Below, in pieces: positions 39,254 through 53,139 of a DNA stretch of 64,000 nt (the first letter of the stretch is position 1; every line of letters starts with the position of its first letter). Source of the DNA: Auanema rhodensis (lineage: Eukaryota; Nematoda; Chromadorea; Rhabditida; Rhabditidae); assembly GCA_964057225.1 (NCBI GenBank), contig OZ059900.1:3544501-3608500 (forward strand), read 5' to 3'. A model generated the notes under the pieces. The model ran no database searches. It saw only the letters and a list, made by a program, of their open reading frames with translations, and had not been told where the DNA came from. The translations under genes were made by a program, and so were the position numbers.

Positions 39254-42200
39254 ACCAAAAATCGGTGAGTATATGGTGCTAAAGGCATAAAAACGACCAT
39301 ACTTAGTGTAGTAATGCTATTTGAGCGAAATTCAGTATTTAAACATCACTAGCGTTTAATTGATGACTTTTGTTATCATAGACAGTAAAACTATGCTTTT
39401 GATCATATATATGAGCGATTTAGCCCAATTGGACTCAAAACTCGGAAAATTCAAAAATTCTTCTATTTTCGACCTTTTTTGATCAAAATGAATATATATC
39501 AGTGCAAACTCATAAAAATAGACTGATTTTGTGTATTGTATGTTTGATTCTCAAATCTTAACGAATATGATCAAAATTTACGAGTACTACAGATTTTGTA
39601 CCAAAAATCGGTGAGTATATGGTGTTAAAGGCATAAAAACGACCATACTTAGTGTAGTAATGCTATTTGAGCGAAATTCAGTATTTAAACATTACTAGCG
39701 TTTAATTGATGACTTTTGTTGTTATAGACAATAAAACTATGTTTTTGATCATATATATGAGCGATTTAGCCAAATTGTACTCAAAACTCGGAAATTTCAA
39801 AAATTCTTTCTATTTTCGACCTTTTTTGATCAAAATGAATAAATATCAGTGCAAACTTGTAAAAATAGACTTATTTTGTGTATTATGTGTTTGATTCTTG
39901 AATCTTAACAAATATGATCAAAATTTACAAGTATTACAGATTTTGTACCAAAAATCGGTGAGTATATGGTGTTAAAGGCATAAAAACGACCATACTTAGT
40001 GTAGTAATGCTATTTGAGCGAAAATCAGTATTTAAACATCACTAGCGTTTAATTGATGATTTTTGTTGTCATAGACAATAAAACTATGCTTCTGATCATG
40101 TATATGAGCGATTTAGCCAAATTAGACTCAAAACTCGGAAATTTCAAAAATTCTTTCTATTTTCGACCTTTTTTGATCAAAATGAATATATATCAGTGCA
40201 AGCTCATAAAAATAGACTGATTTTGTGTATTGTATGTTTGATTCTCAAATCTTAACGAATATGATCAAAATTTACGAGTATTACAGATTTTGTACCAAAA
40301 ATCGGTGAGTATATGGTGTTAAAGGCATAAAAACGACCATACTTAGTGTAGTAATGCTATTTGAGCGAAATTCAGTATTTAAACATCACTAGCGTTTAAT
40401 TGATGACTTTTGTTGTCATAGACAATGAAACTATGCTTTTGATCATATATATGAGCGATTTAGCCAAATTAGACTCAAAACTCGGAAATTTCAAAAATTC
40501 TTTCTATTTTCGACCTTTTTTGATCAAAATGAATAAATATCAGTGCAAACTCGTAAAAATAGACTGATTTTGTGTATTGTATGTTTGATTCTCAAATCTT
40601 AACGAATATGATCAAAATTTACGAGTATTACAGATTTTGTACCAAAAATCGGTGAGTATATGGTGTTAAAGGCATAAAAACGACCATACTTAGTGTAGTA
40701 ATGCTATTTGAGCGAAATTCAGTATTTAAACATTACTAGCGTTTAATTGATGACTTTTGTTGTTATAGACAATAAAACTATGTTTTTGATCATATATATG
40801 AGCGATTTAGCCAAATTGGACTCAAAACTCGGAAATTTCAAAAATTCTTTCTATTTTCGACCTTTTTTGATCAAAATGAATAAATATCAGTGCAAACTTG
40901 TAAAAATAGACTTATTTTGTGTATTATGTGTTTGATTCTCGAATCTTAACAAATATGATCAAAATTTACAAGTATTACAGATTTTGTACCAAAAATCGGT
41001 GAGTATATGGTGTTAAAGGCATAAAAACGACCATACTTAGTGTAGTAATGCTATTTGAGTGAAATTCAGTGATTTAATCATTATTAGTGTATATTTGAAG
41101 ACTTTTGTTATCATAGACAGTAAAACTATGCTTTTGATCATATATATGAGCGATTTAGCATAATTCGACTCAAAACTCGGAAAATTCAAAAATTCTTTCT
41201 ATTTTCGACCTTTTTTGATGAAAATGAATATATATCAGTGTAAACTCATAAAAATAGACTGATTTTGTGTATTGTGTGTTTGATTCTCAAATCTTAACAA
41301 ATATGATCAAATTTTACGAGTATTACAGATTTTGTACCAAAAATCGGTGAGTATATGGTGTTAAAGGCATAAAAACGACCATACTTAGTGTAGTAATGCT
41401 ATTTGAGCGAAAATCAGTATTTAAACATCACTAGCGTTTAATTGAAGATTTTTGTTGTCATAGACAATAAAACTATGCTTCTGATCATATATATGAGCGA
41501 TTTAGCCAAATTAGACTCAAAACTCGGAAATTTCAAAAATTCTTTCTATTTTCGACCTTTTTTGATCAAAATGAATAAATATCAGTGCAAACTCATAAAA
41601 ATAGACTTATTTCGTGTATTATGTGTTTGTTTCTCGAATCTTAACGAATATGATCAAAATTTACAAGTATTACAGATTTTGTACCAAAAATCGGTGAGTA
41701 TATGGTGTTAAAGGCATAAAAACGACCATACTTAGTGTAGTAATGCATTTGAGTGAAATTCAGTGATTTACACATTATTAGTGTATATTTGAAGACTTTT
41801 GTTATCATAGACAGTAAAACTATGCTTTTGATCATATATATGAGCGATTTAGCCCCATTGGACTCAAAACTCGGAAAATTCAAAAATTCTTCTATTTTCG
41901 ACCTTTTTTGATCAAAATGAATATATATCAGTGCAAACTCATAAAAATAGACTGATTTTGTTTATTGTGTGTTTGATTTTCAAATCTTAACGAATATGAT
42001 CAAAATTTACGAGTATTACAGATTTTGTACCAAAAATCGGTGAGTATATGGTGTTAAAGGCATAAAAACGACCATACTTAGTGTAGTAATGCTATTTGAG
42101 CGAAAATCAGTATTTAAACATCACTAGCGTTTAATTGATGATTTTTGTTGTCATAGACAATAAAACTATGCTTCTGATCATATAAATGAGCGATTTAGCC

Positions 42201-45152
42201 AAATTAGACTCAAAACTCGGAAATTTCAAAAATTCTTTCTATTTTCGACCTTTTTTGATCAAAATGAATATATATCAGTGCAAGCTCATAAAAATAGACT
42301 GATTTTGTGTATTGTATGTTTGATTCTCAAATCTTAACGAATATGATCGAAATTTACGAGTATTACAGATTTTGTACCAAAAATCGGTGAGTATATGGTG
42401 TTAAAGGCATAAAAACGACCATACTTAGTGTAGTAATGCTATTTGAGCGAAATTCAGTATTTAAACATCACTAGCGTTTAATTGATGACTTTTGTTGTCA
42501 TAGACATTAAAACTATGCTTTTGATCATATAAATGAGCGATTTAGCCAAATTAGACTCAAAACTCGGAAATTTCAAAAATTCTTTCTATTTTCGACCTTT
42601 TTTGATCAAAATGAATATATATCAGTGCAAACTCATAAAAATAGACTGATTTTGTGTATTGTATGTTTGATTCTCAAATCTTAAAGAATATGATCGAAAT
42701 TTACGAGTATTACAGATTTTGTACCAAAAATCGGTGAGTATATGGTGTTAAAGGCATAAAAACGACCATACTTAGTGTAGTAATGCTATTTGAGTGAAAT
42801 TCAGTGATTTAATCATTATTAGTGTATATTTGAAGACTTTTGTTATCATAGACAGTAAAACTATGCTTTTGATCATATATATGAGCGATTTAGCCCAATT
42901 CGACTCAAAACTCGGAAAATTCAAAAATTCTTTCTATTTTCGACCTTTTTTGATGAAAATGAATATATATCAGTGTAAACTCATAAAAATAGACTGATTT
43001 TGTGTATTGTGTGTTTGATTCTCAAATCTTAACAAATATGATCAAGATTTACGAGTATTACAGATTTTGTACCAAAAATCGGTGAGTATATGGTGTTAAA
43101 GGCATAAAAACGACCATACTTAGTGTAGTAATGCTATTTGAGCGAAAATCAGTATTTAAACATCACTAGCGTTTAATTGAAGATTTTTGTTGTCATAGAC
43201 AATAAAACTATGCTTCTGATCATATATATGAGCGATTTAGCCAAATTAGACTCAAAACTCGGAAATTTCAAAAATTCTTTCTATTTTCGACCTTTTTTGA
43301 TCAAAATGAATAAATATCAGTGCAAACTCATAAAAATAGACTTATTTCGTGTATTATGTGTTTGTTTCTCGAATCTTAACGAATATGATCAAAATTTACA
43401 AGTATTACAGATTTTGTACCAAAAATCGGTGAGTATATGGTGTTAAAGGCATAAAAACGACCATACTTAGTGTAGTAATGCATTTGAGTGAAATTCAGTG
43501 ATTTACACATTATTAGTGTATATTTGAAGACTTTTGTTATCATAGACAGTAAAACTATGCTTTTGATCATATATATGAGCGATTTAGCCCCATTGGACTC
43601 AAAACTCGGAAAATTCAAAAATTCTTCTATTTTCGACCTTTTTTGATCAAAATGAATATATATCAGTGCAAACTCATAAAAATAGACTGATTTTGTTTAT
43701 TGTGTGTTTGATTTTCAAATCTTAACGAATATGATCAAAATTTACGAGTATTACAGATTTTGTACCAAAAATCGGTGAGTATATGGTGTTAAAGGCATAA
43801 AAACGACCATACTTAGTGTAGTAATGCTATTTGAGCGAAATTCAGTATTTAAACATCACTAGCGTTTAATTGATGACTTTTGTTGTCATAGACATTAAAA
43901 CTATGCTTTTGATCATATAAATGAGCGATTTAGCCAAATTAGACTCAAAACTCGGAAATTTCAAAAATTCTTTCTATTTTCGACCTTTTTTGATCAAAAT
44001 GAATATATATCAGTGCAAACTCATAAAAATAGACTGATTTTGTGTATTGTATGTTTGATTCTCAAATCTTAAAGAATATGATCGAAATTTACGAGTATTA
44101 CAGATTTTGTACCAAAAATCGGTGAGTATATGGTGTTAAAGGCATAAAAACGACCATACATAGTGTAGTAATGCTATTTGAGTGAAATTCAGTGATTAAA
44201 TCATTATTAGTGTATATTTGAAGACTTTTGTTATCATAGACAGTAAAACTATGCTTTTGATCATATATATGAGCGATTTAGCCCAATTCGACTCAAAACT
44301 CGGAAAATTCAAAAATTCTTTCTATTTTCGACCTTTTTTGATCAAAATGAATATATATCAGTGCAAACTCATAAAAATAGACTGATTTTGTTTATTGTGT
44401 GTTTGATTTTCAAATCTTAACGAATATGATCAAAATTTACGAGTATTACAGATTTTGTACCAAAAATCGGTGAGTATATGGTGTTAAAGGCATAAAAACG
44501 ACCATACTTAGTGTAGTAATGCTATTTGAGCGAAATTCAGTATTTAAACATCACTAGCGTTTAATTGATGACTTTTGTTGTCATAGACATTAAAACTATG
44601 CTTTTGATCATATAAATGAGCGATTTAGCCAAATTAGACTCAAAACTCGGAAATTTCAAAAATTCTTTCTATTTTCGACCTTTTTTGATCAAAATGAATA
44701 AATATCAGTGCAAACTCGTAAAAATAAACTTATTTCGTGTATTGTGTGTTTGATTCTCGAATCTCACCGAATATGATCAAAATTTACGAGTATCACAGAT
44801 TTTGTACCAAAAATCGGTGAGTATATGGTGTTAAAGGCATAAAAACGACCATACTTAGTGTAGTAATGCTATTAGAGCGAAATTCAGTATTTAAACATCA
44901 CTAGCGTTTAATTGATGACTTTTGTTGTCATAGACATTAAAACTATGCTTTTGATCATATAAATGAGCGATTTAGCCAAATTAGACTCAAAACTCGGAAA
45001 TTTCAAAAATTCTTTCTATTTTCGACCTTTTTTGATCAAAATGAATATATATCAGTGCAAACTCATAAAAATAGACTGATTTTGTGTATTGTATGTTTGA
45101 TTCTCAAATCTTAAAGAATATGATCGAAATTTACGAGTATTACAGATTTTGT
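39254..45152. repeat. 17-monomer higher-order unit, copy 3 (5899 bp)
   Basis: Same order and length as 18427-24325, offset 20827 bp: E, D, B, N, D, S', K (41336), G, B, V, S (42723), K (43071), G, V, W, H, V*. Relative to copy 2 it lacks the two-monomer insertion. It shares GATGATTTTTG in its second B with copy 2 but not with copy 1, so copies 2 and 3 are closer to each other. Confidence 0.87.
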
Positions 45153-46195
45153 ACCAAAAATCGGTGAGTATATGGTGTTAAAGGCATAAAAACGACCATA
45201 CATAGTGTAGTAATGCTATTTGAGTGAAATTCAGTGATTAAATCATTATTAGTGTATATTTGAAGACTTTTGTTATCATAGACAGTAAAACTATGCTTTT
45301 GATCATATATATGAGCGATTTAGCCCAATTCGACTCAAAACTCGGAAAATTCAAAAATTCTTTCTATTTTCGACCTTTTTTGATGAAAATGAATATATAT
45401 CAGTGTAAACTCATAAAAATAGACTGATTTTGTGTATTGTATGTTTGATTCTCAAATCTTAACGAATATGATCGAAATTTACGAGTATTACAGATTTTGT
45501 ACCAAAAATCGGTGAGTATATGGTGTTAAAGGCATAAAAACGACCATACTTAGTGTAGTAATGCTATTTGAGCGAAATTCAGTATTTAAACATCACTAGC
45601 GTTTAATTGATGACTTTTGTTGTCATAGACATTAAAACTATGCTTTTGATCATATAAATGAGCGATTTAGCCAAATTAGACTCAAAACTCGGAAATTTCA
45701 AAAATTCTTTCTATTTTCGACCTTTTTTGATCAAAATGAATATATATCAGTGCAAACTCATAAAAATAGACTGATTTTGTGTATTGTATGTTTGATTCTC
45801 AAATCTTAAAGAATATGATCGAAATTTACGAGTATTACAGATTTTGTACCAAAAATCGGTGAGTATATGGTGTTAAAGGCATAAAAACGACCATACTTAG
45901 TGTAGTAATGCTATTTGAGTGAAATTCAGTGATTTAATCATTATTAGTGTATATTTGAAGACTTTTGTTATCATAGACAGTAAAACTATGCTTTTGATCA
46001 TATATATGAGCGATTTAGCCCAATTCGACTCAAAACTCGGAAAATTCAAAAATTCTTTCTATTTTCGACCTTTTTTGATGAAAATGAATATATATCAGTG
46101 TAAACTCATAAAAATAGACTGATTTTGTGTATTGTGTGTTTGATTCTCAAATCTTAACAAATATGATCAAGATTTACGAGTATTACAGATTTTGT
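45153..46195. repeat. W/S chimera, V and S linker
   Basis: The monomer at 45153 (348 bp) has a W left part (CATACATAG, GATTAAATC), then the S middle (GATGAAAATG, GTGTAAACTC) and then a B-like tail with GATCGAAAT. V (45501) and S (45848) follow, and the S leads into the next long unit. Confidence 0.82.
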
Positions 46196-49100
46196 ACCAA
46201 AAATCGGTGAGTATATGGTGTTAAAGGCATAAAAACGACCATACTTAGTGTAGTAATGCTATTTGAGCGAAAATCAGTATTTAAACATCACTAGCGTTTA
46301 ATTGAAGATTTTTGTTGTCATAGACAATAAAACTATGCTTCTGATCATATATATGAGCGATTTAGCCAAATTAGACTCAAAACTCGGAAATTTCAAAAAT
46401 TCTTTCTATTTTCGACCTTTTTTGATCAAAATGAATAAATATCAGTGCAAACTCATAAAAATAGACTTATTTCGTGTATTATGTGTTTGTTTCTCGAATC
46501 TTAACGAATATGATCAAAATTTACAAGTATTACAGATTTTGTACCAAAAATCGGTGAGTATATGGTGTTAAAGGCATAAAAACGACCATACTTAGTGTAG
46601 TAATGCATTTGAGTGAAATTCAGTGATTTACACATTATTAGTGTATATTTGAAGACTTTTGTTATCATAGACAGTAAAACTATGCTTTTGATCATATATA
46701 TGAGCGATTTAGCCCCATTGGACTCAAAACTCGGAAAATTCAAAAATTCTTCTATTTTCGACCTTTTTTGATCAAAATGAATATATATCAGTGCAAACTC
46801 ATAAAAATAGACTGATTTTGTTTATTGTGTGTTTGATTTTCAAATCTTAACGAATATGATCAAAATTTACGAGTATTACAGATTTTGTACCAAAAATCGG
46901 TGAGTATATGGTGTTAAAGGCATAAAAACGACCATACTTAGTGTAGTAATGCTATTTGAGCGAAATTCAGTATTTAAACATCACTAGCGTTTAATTGATG
47001 ACTTTTGTTGTCATAGACATTAAAACTATGCTTTTGATCATATAAATGAGCGATTTAGCCAAATTAGACTCAAAACTCGGAAATTTCAAAAATTCTTTCT
47101 ATTTTCGACCTTTTTTGATCAAAATGAATATATATCAGTGCAAACTCATAAAAATAGACTGATTTTGTGTATTGTATGTTTGATTCTCAAATCTTAAAGA
47201 ATATGATCGAAATTTACGAGTATTACAGATTTTGTACCAAAAATCGGTGAGTATATGGTGTTAAAGGCATAAAAACGACCATACATAGTGTAGTAATGCT
47301 ATTTGAGTGAAATTCAGTGATTAAATCATTATTAGTGTATATTTGAAGACTTTTGTTATCATAGACAGTAAAACTATGCTTTTGATCATATATATGAGCG
47401 ATTTAGCCCAATTCGACTCAAAACTCGGAAAATTCAAAAATTCTTTCTATTTTCGACCTTTTTTGATCAAAATGAATATATATCAGTGCAAACTCATAAA
47501 AATAGACTGATTTTGTTTATTGTGTGTTTGATTTTCAAATCTTAACGAATATGATCAAAATTTACGAGTATTACAGATTTTGTACCAAAAATCGGTGAGT
47601 ATATGGTGTTAAAGGCATAAAAACGACCATACTTAGTGTAGTAATGCTATTTGAGCGAAATTCAGTATTTAAACATCACTAGCGTTTAATTGATGACTTT
47701 TGTTGTCATAGACATTAAAACTATGCTTTTGATCATATAAATGAGCGATTTAGCCAAATTAGACTCAAAACTCGGAAATTTCAAAAATTCTTTCTATTTT
47801 CGACCTTTTTTGATCAAAATGAATAAATATCAGTGCAAACTCGTAAAAATAAACTTATTTCGTGTATTGTGTGTTTCATTCTCGAATCTCACCGAATATG
47901 ATCAAAATTTACGAGTATCACAGATTTTGTACCAAAAATCGGTGAGTATATGGTGTTAAAGGCATAAAAACGACCATACTTAGTGTAGTAATGCTATTAG
48001 AGCGAAATTCAGTATTTAAACATCACTAGCGTTTAATTGATGACTTTTGTTGTCATAGACATTAAAACTATGCTTTTGATCATATAAATGAGCGATTTAG
48101 CCAAATTAGACTCAAAACTCGGAAATTTCAAAAATTCTTTCTATTTTCGACCTTTTTTGATCAAAATGAATATATATCAGTGCAAACTCATAAAAATAGA
48201 CTGATTTTGTGTATTGTATGTTTGATTCTCAAATCTTAAAGAATATGATCGAAATTTACGAGTATTACAGATTTTGTACCAAAAATCGGTGAGTATATGG
48301 TGTTAAAGGCATAAAAACGACCATACATAGTGTAGTAATGCTATTTGAGTGAAATTCAGTGATTAAATCATTATTAGTGTATATTTGAAGACTTTTGTTA
48401 TCATAGACAGTAAAACTATGCTTTTGATCATATATATGAGCGATTTAGCCCAATTCGACTCAAAACTCGGAAAATTCAAAAATTCTTTCTATTTTCGACC
48501 TTTTTTGATCAAAATGAATATATATCAGTGCAAACTCATAAAAATAGACTGATTTTGTTTATTGTGTGTTTGATTTTCAAATCTTAACGAATATGATCAA
48601 AATTTACGAGTATTACAGATTTTGTACCAAAAATCGGTGAGTATATGGTGTTAAAGGCATAAAAACGACCATACTTAGTGTAGTAATGCTATTTGAGCGA
48701 AATTCAGTATTTAAACATCACTAGCGTTTAATTGATGACTTTTGTTGTCATAGACATTAAAACTATGCTTTTGATCATATAAATGAGCGATTTAGCCAAA
48801 TTAGACTCAAAACTCGGAAATTTCAAAAATTCTTTCTATTTTCGACCTTTTTTGATCAAAATGAATATATATCAGTGCAAACTCATAAAAATAGACTGAT
48901 TTTGTGTATTGTATGTTTGATTCTCAAATCTTAAAGAATATGATCGAAATTTACGAGTATTACAGATTTTGTACCAAAAATCGGTGAGTATATGGTGTTA
49001 AAGGCATAAAAACGACCATACATAGTGTAGTAATGCTATTTGAGTGAAATTCAGTGATTAAATCATTATTAGTGTATATTTGAAGACTTTTGTTATCATA

Positions 49101-52100
49101 GACAGTAAAACTATGCTTTTGATCATATATATGAGCGATTTAGCCCAATTCGACTCAAAACTCGGAAAATTCAAAAATTCTTTCTATTTTCGACCTTTTT
49201 TGATCAAAATGAATATATATCAGTGCAAACTCATAAAAATAGACTGATTTTGTTTATTGTGTGTTTGATTTTCAAATCTTAACGAATATGATCAAAATTT
49301 ACGAGTATTACAGATTTTGTACCAAAAATCGGTGAGTATATGGTGTTAAAGGCATAAAAACGACCATACTTAGTGTAGTAATGCTATTTGAGCGAAATTC
49401 AGTATTTAAACATCACTAGCGTTTAATTGATGACTTTTGTTGTCATAGACATTAAAACTATGCTTTTGATCATATAAATGAGCGATTTAGCCAAATTAGA
49501 CTCAAAACTCGGAAATTTCAAAAATTCTTTCTATTTTCGACCTTTTTTGATCAAAATGAATAAATATCAGTGCAAACTCGTAAAAATAAACTTATTTCGT
49601 GTATTGTGTGTTTGATTCTCGAATCTCACCGAATATGATCAAAATTTACGAGTATCACAGATTTTGTACCAAAAATCGGTGAGTATATGGTGTTAAAGGC
49701 ATAAAAACGACCATACTTAGTGTAGTAATGCTATTAGAGCGAAATTCAGTATTTAAACATCACTAGCGTTTAATTGATGACTTTTGTTGTCATAGACATT
49801 AAAACTATGCTTTTGATCATATAAATGAGCGATTTAGCCAAATTAGACTCAAAACTCGGAAATTTCAAAAATTCTTTCTATTTTCGACCTTTTTTGATCA
49901 AAATGAATAAATATCAGTGCAAACTCGTAAAATCAAACTTATTTCGTGTATTGTATGTTTGATTCTCAAATCTTAAAGAATATGATCGAAATTTACGAGT
50001 ATTACAGATTTTGTACCAAAAATCGGTGAGTATATGGTGTTAAAGGCATAAAAACGACCATACTTAGTGTAGTAATGCTATTTGAGTGAAATTCAGTGAT
50101 TTAATCATTATTAGTGTATATTTGAAGACTTTTGTTATCATAGACAGTAAAACTATGCTTTTGATCATATATATGAGCGATTTAGCCCAATTCGACTCAA
50201 AACTCGGAAAATTCAAAAATTCTTTCTATTTTCGACCTTTTTTGATGAAAATGAATATATATCAGTGTAAACTCATAAAAATAGACTGATTTTGTGTATT
50301 GTGTGTTTGATTCTCAAATCTTAACAAATATGATCAAATTTTACGAGTATTACAGATTTTGTACCAAAAATCGGTGAGTATATGGTGTTAAAGGCATAAA
50401 AACGACCATACTTAGTGTAGTAATGCTATTTGAGCGAAAATCAGTATTTAAACATCACTAGCGTTTAATTGAAGATTTTTGTTGTCATAGACAATAAAAC
50501 TATGCTTCTGATCATATATATGAGCGATTTAGCCAAATTAGACTCAAAACTCGGAAATTTCAAAAATTCTTTCTATTTTCGACCTTTTTTGATCAAAATG
50601 AATAAATATCAGTGCAAACTCATAAAAATAGACTTATTTCGTGTATTATGTGTTTGTTTCTCGAATCTTAACGAATATGATCAAAATTTACAAGTATTAC
50701 AGATTTTGTACCAAAAATCGGTGAGTATATGGTGTTAAAGGCATAAAAACGACCATACTTAGTGTAGTAATGCATTTGAGTGAAATTCAGTGATTTACAC
50801 ATTATTAGTGTATATTTGAAGACTTTTGTTATCATAGACAGTAAAACTATGCTTTTGATCATATATATGAGCGATTTAGCCCCATTGGACTCAAAACTCG
50901 GAAAATTCAAAAATTCTTCTATTTTCGACCTTTTTTGATCAAAATGAATATATATCAGTGCAAACTCATAAAAATAGACTGATTTTGTTTATTGTGTGTT
51001 TGATTTTCAAATCTTAACGAATATGATCAAAATTTACGAGTATTACAGATTTTGTACCAAAAATCGGTGAGTATATGGTGTTAAAGGCATAAAAACGACC
51101 ATACTTAGTGTAGTAATGCTATTTGAGCGAAAATCAGTATTTAAACATCACTAGCGTTTAATTGATGATTTTTGTTGTCATAGACAATAAAACTATGCTT
51201 CTGATCATATAAATGAGCGATTTAGCCAAATTAGACTCAAAACTCGGAAATTTCAAAAATTCTTTCTATTTTCGACCTTTTTTGATCAAAATGAATATAT
51301 ATCAGTGCAAGCTCATAAAAATAGACTGATTTTGTGTATTGTATGTTTGATTCTCAAATCTTAACGAATATGATCGAAATTTACGAGTATTACAGATTTT
51401 GTACCAAAAATCGGTGAGTATATGGTGTTAAAGGCATAAAAACGACCATACTTAGTGTAGTAATGCTATTTGAGCGAAATTCAGTATTTAAACATCACTA
51501 GCGTTTAATTGATGACTTTTGTTGTCATAGACATTAAAACTATGCTTTTGATCATATAAATGAGCGATTTAGCCAAATTAGACTCAAAACTCGGAAATTT
51601 CGAAAATTCTTTCTATTTTCGACCTTTTTTGATCAAAATGAATATATATCAGTGCAAACTCATAAAAATAGACTGATTTTGTGTATTGTATGTTTGATTC
51701 TCAAATCTTAAAGAATATGATCGAAATTTACGAGTATTACAGATTTTGTACCAAAAATCGGTGAGTATATGGTGTTAAAGGCATAAAAACGACCATACAT
51801 AGTGTAGTAATGCTATTTGAGTGAAATTCAGTGATTAAATCATTATTAGTGTATATTTGAAGACTTTTGTTATCATAGACAGTAAAACTATGCTTTTGAT
51901 CATATATATGAGCGATTTAGCCCAATTCGACTCAAAACTCGGAAAATTCAAAAATTCTTTCTATTTTCGACCTTTTTTGATCAAAATGAATATATATCAG
52001 TGCAAACTCATAAAAATAGACTGATTTTGTTTATTGTGTGTTTGATTTTCGAATCTTAACGAATATGATCAAAATTTACGAGTATTACAGATTTTGTACC

Positions 52101-53139
52101 AAAAATCGGTGAGTATATGGTGTTAAAGGCATAAAAACGACCATACTTAGTGTAGTAATGCTATTTGAGCGAAATTCAGTATTTAAACATCACTAGCGTT
52201 TAATTGATGACTTTTGTTGTCATAGACATTAAAACTATGCTTTTGATCATATATATGAGCGATTTAGCCAAATTAGACTCAAAACTCGGAAATTTCAAAA
52301 ATTCTTTCTATTTTCGACCTTTTTTGATCAAAATGAATAAATATCAGTGCAAACTCGTAAAAATAGACTGATTTTGTGTATTGTATGTTTGATTCTCAAA
52401 TCTTAACGAATATGATCAAAATTTACGAGTATTACAGATTTTGTACCAAAAATCGGTGAGTATATGGTGTTAAAGGCATAAAAACGACCATACTTAGTGT
52501 AGTAATGCTATTTGAGCGAAATTCAGTATTTAAACATTACTAGCGTTTAATTGATGACTTTTGTTGTTATAGACAATAAAACTATGTTTTTGATCATATA
52601 TATGAGCGATTTAGCCAAATTGGACTCAAAACTCGGAAATTTCAAAAATTCTTTCTATTTTCGACCTTTTTTGATCAAAATGAATAAATATCAGTGCAAA
52701 CTTGTAAAAATAGACTTATTTTGTGTATTATGTGTTTGATTCTCGAATCTTAACAAATATGATCAAAATTTACAAGTATTACAGATTTTGTACCAAAAAT
52801 CGGTGAGTATATGGTGTTAAAGGCATAAAAACGACCATACTTAGTGTAGTAATGCTATTTGAGTGAAATTCAGTGATTTAATCATTATTAGTGTATATTT
52901 GAAGACTTTTGTTATCATAGACAGTAAAACTATGCTTTTGATCATATATATGAGCGATTTAGCATAATTCGACTCAAAACTCGGAAAATTCAAAAATTCT
53001 TTCTATTTTCGACCTTTTTTGATGAAAATGAATATATATCAGTGTAAACTCATAAAAATAGACTGATTTTGTGTATTGTGTGTTTGATTCTCAAATCTTA
53101 ACAAATATGATCAAATTTTACGAGTATTACAGATTTTGT
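46196..53139. repeat. 20-monomer higher-order unit, copy 1 (6944 bp)
   Basis: Order: K (46196), G, V, W, H (47584, with GTTTCATTCTCG), V*, W (48278), V (48626), W, H, V* (49668, with CTCGTAAAATCAAAC), S (50015), K (50363), G, B, V (with TTTCGAAAATTC), W, N (52098), D (52445), S' (52792). The next unit at 53140 repeats this order without one W-V pair. Confidence 0.87.
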
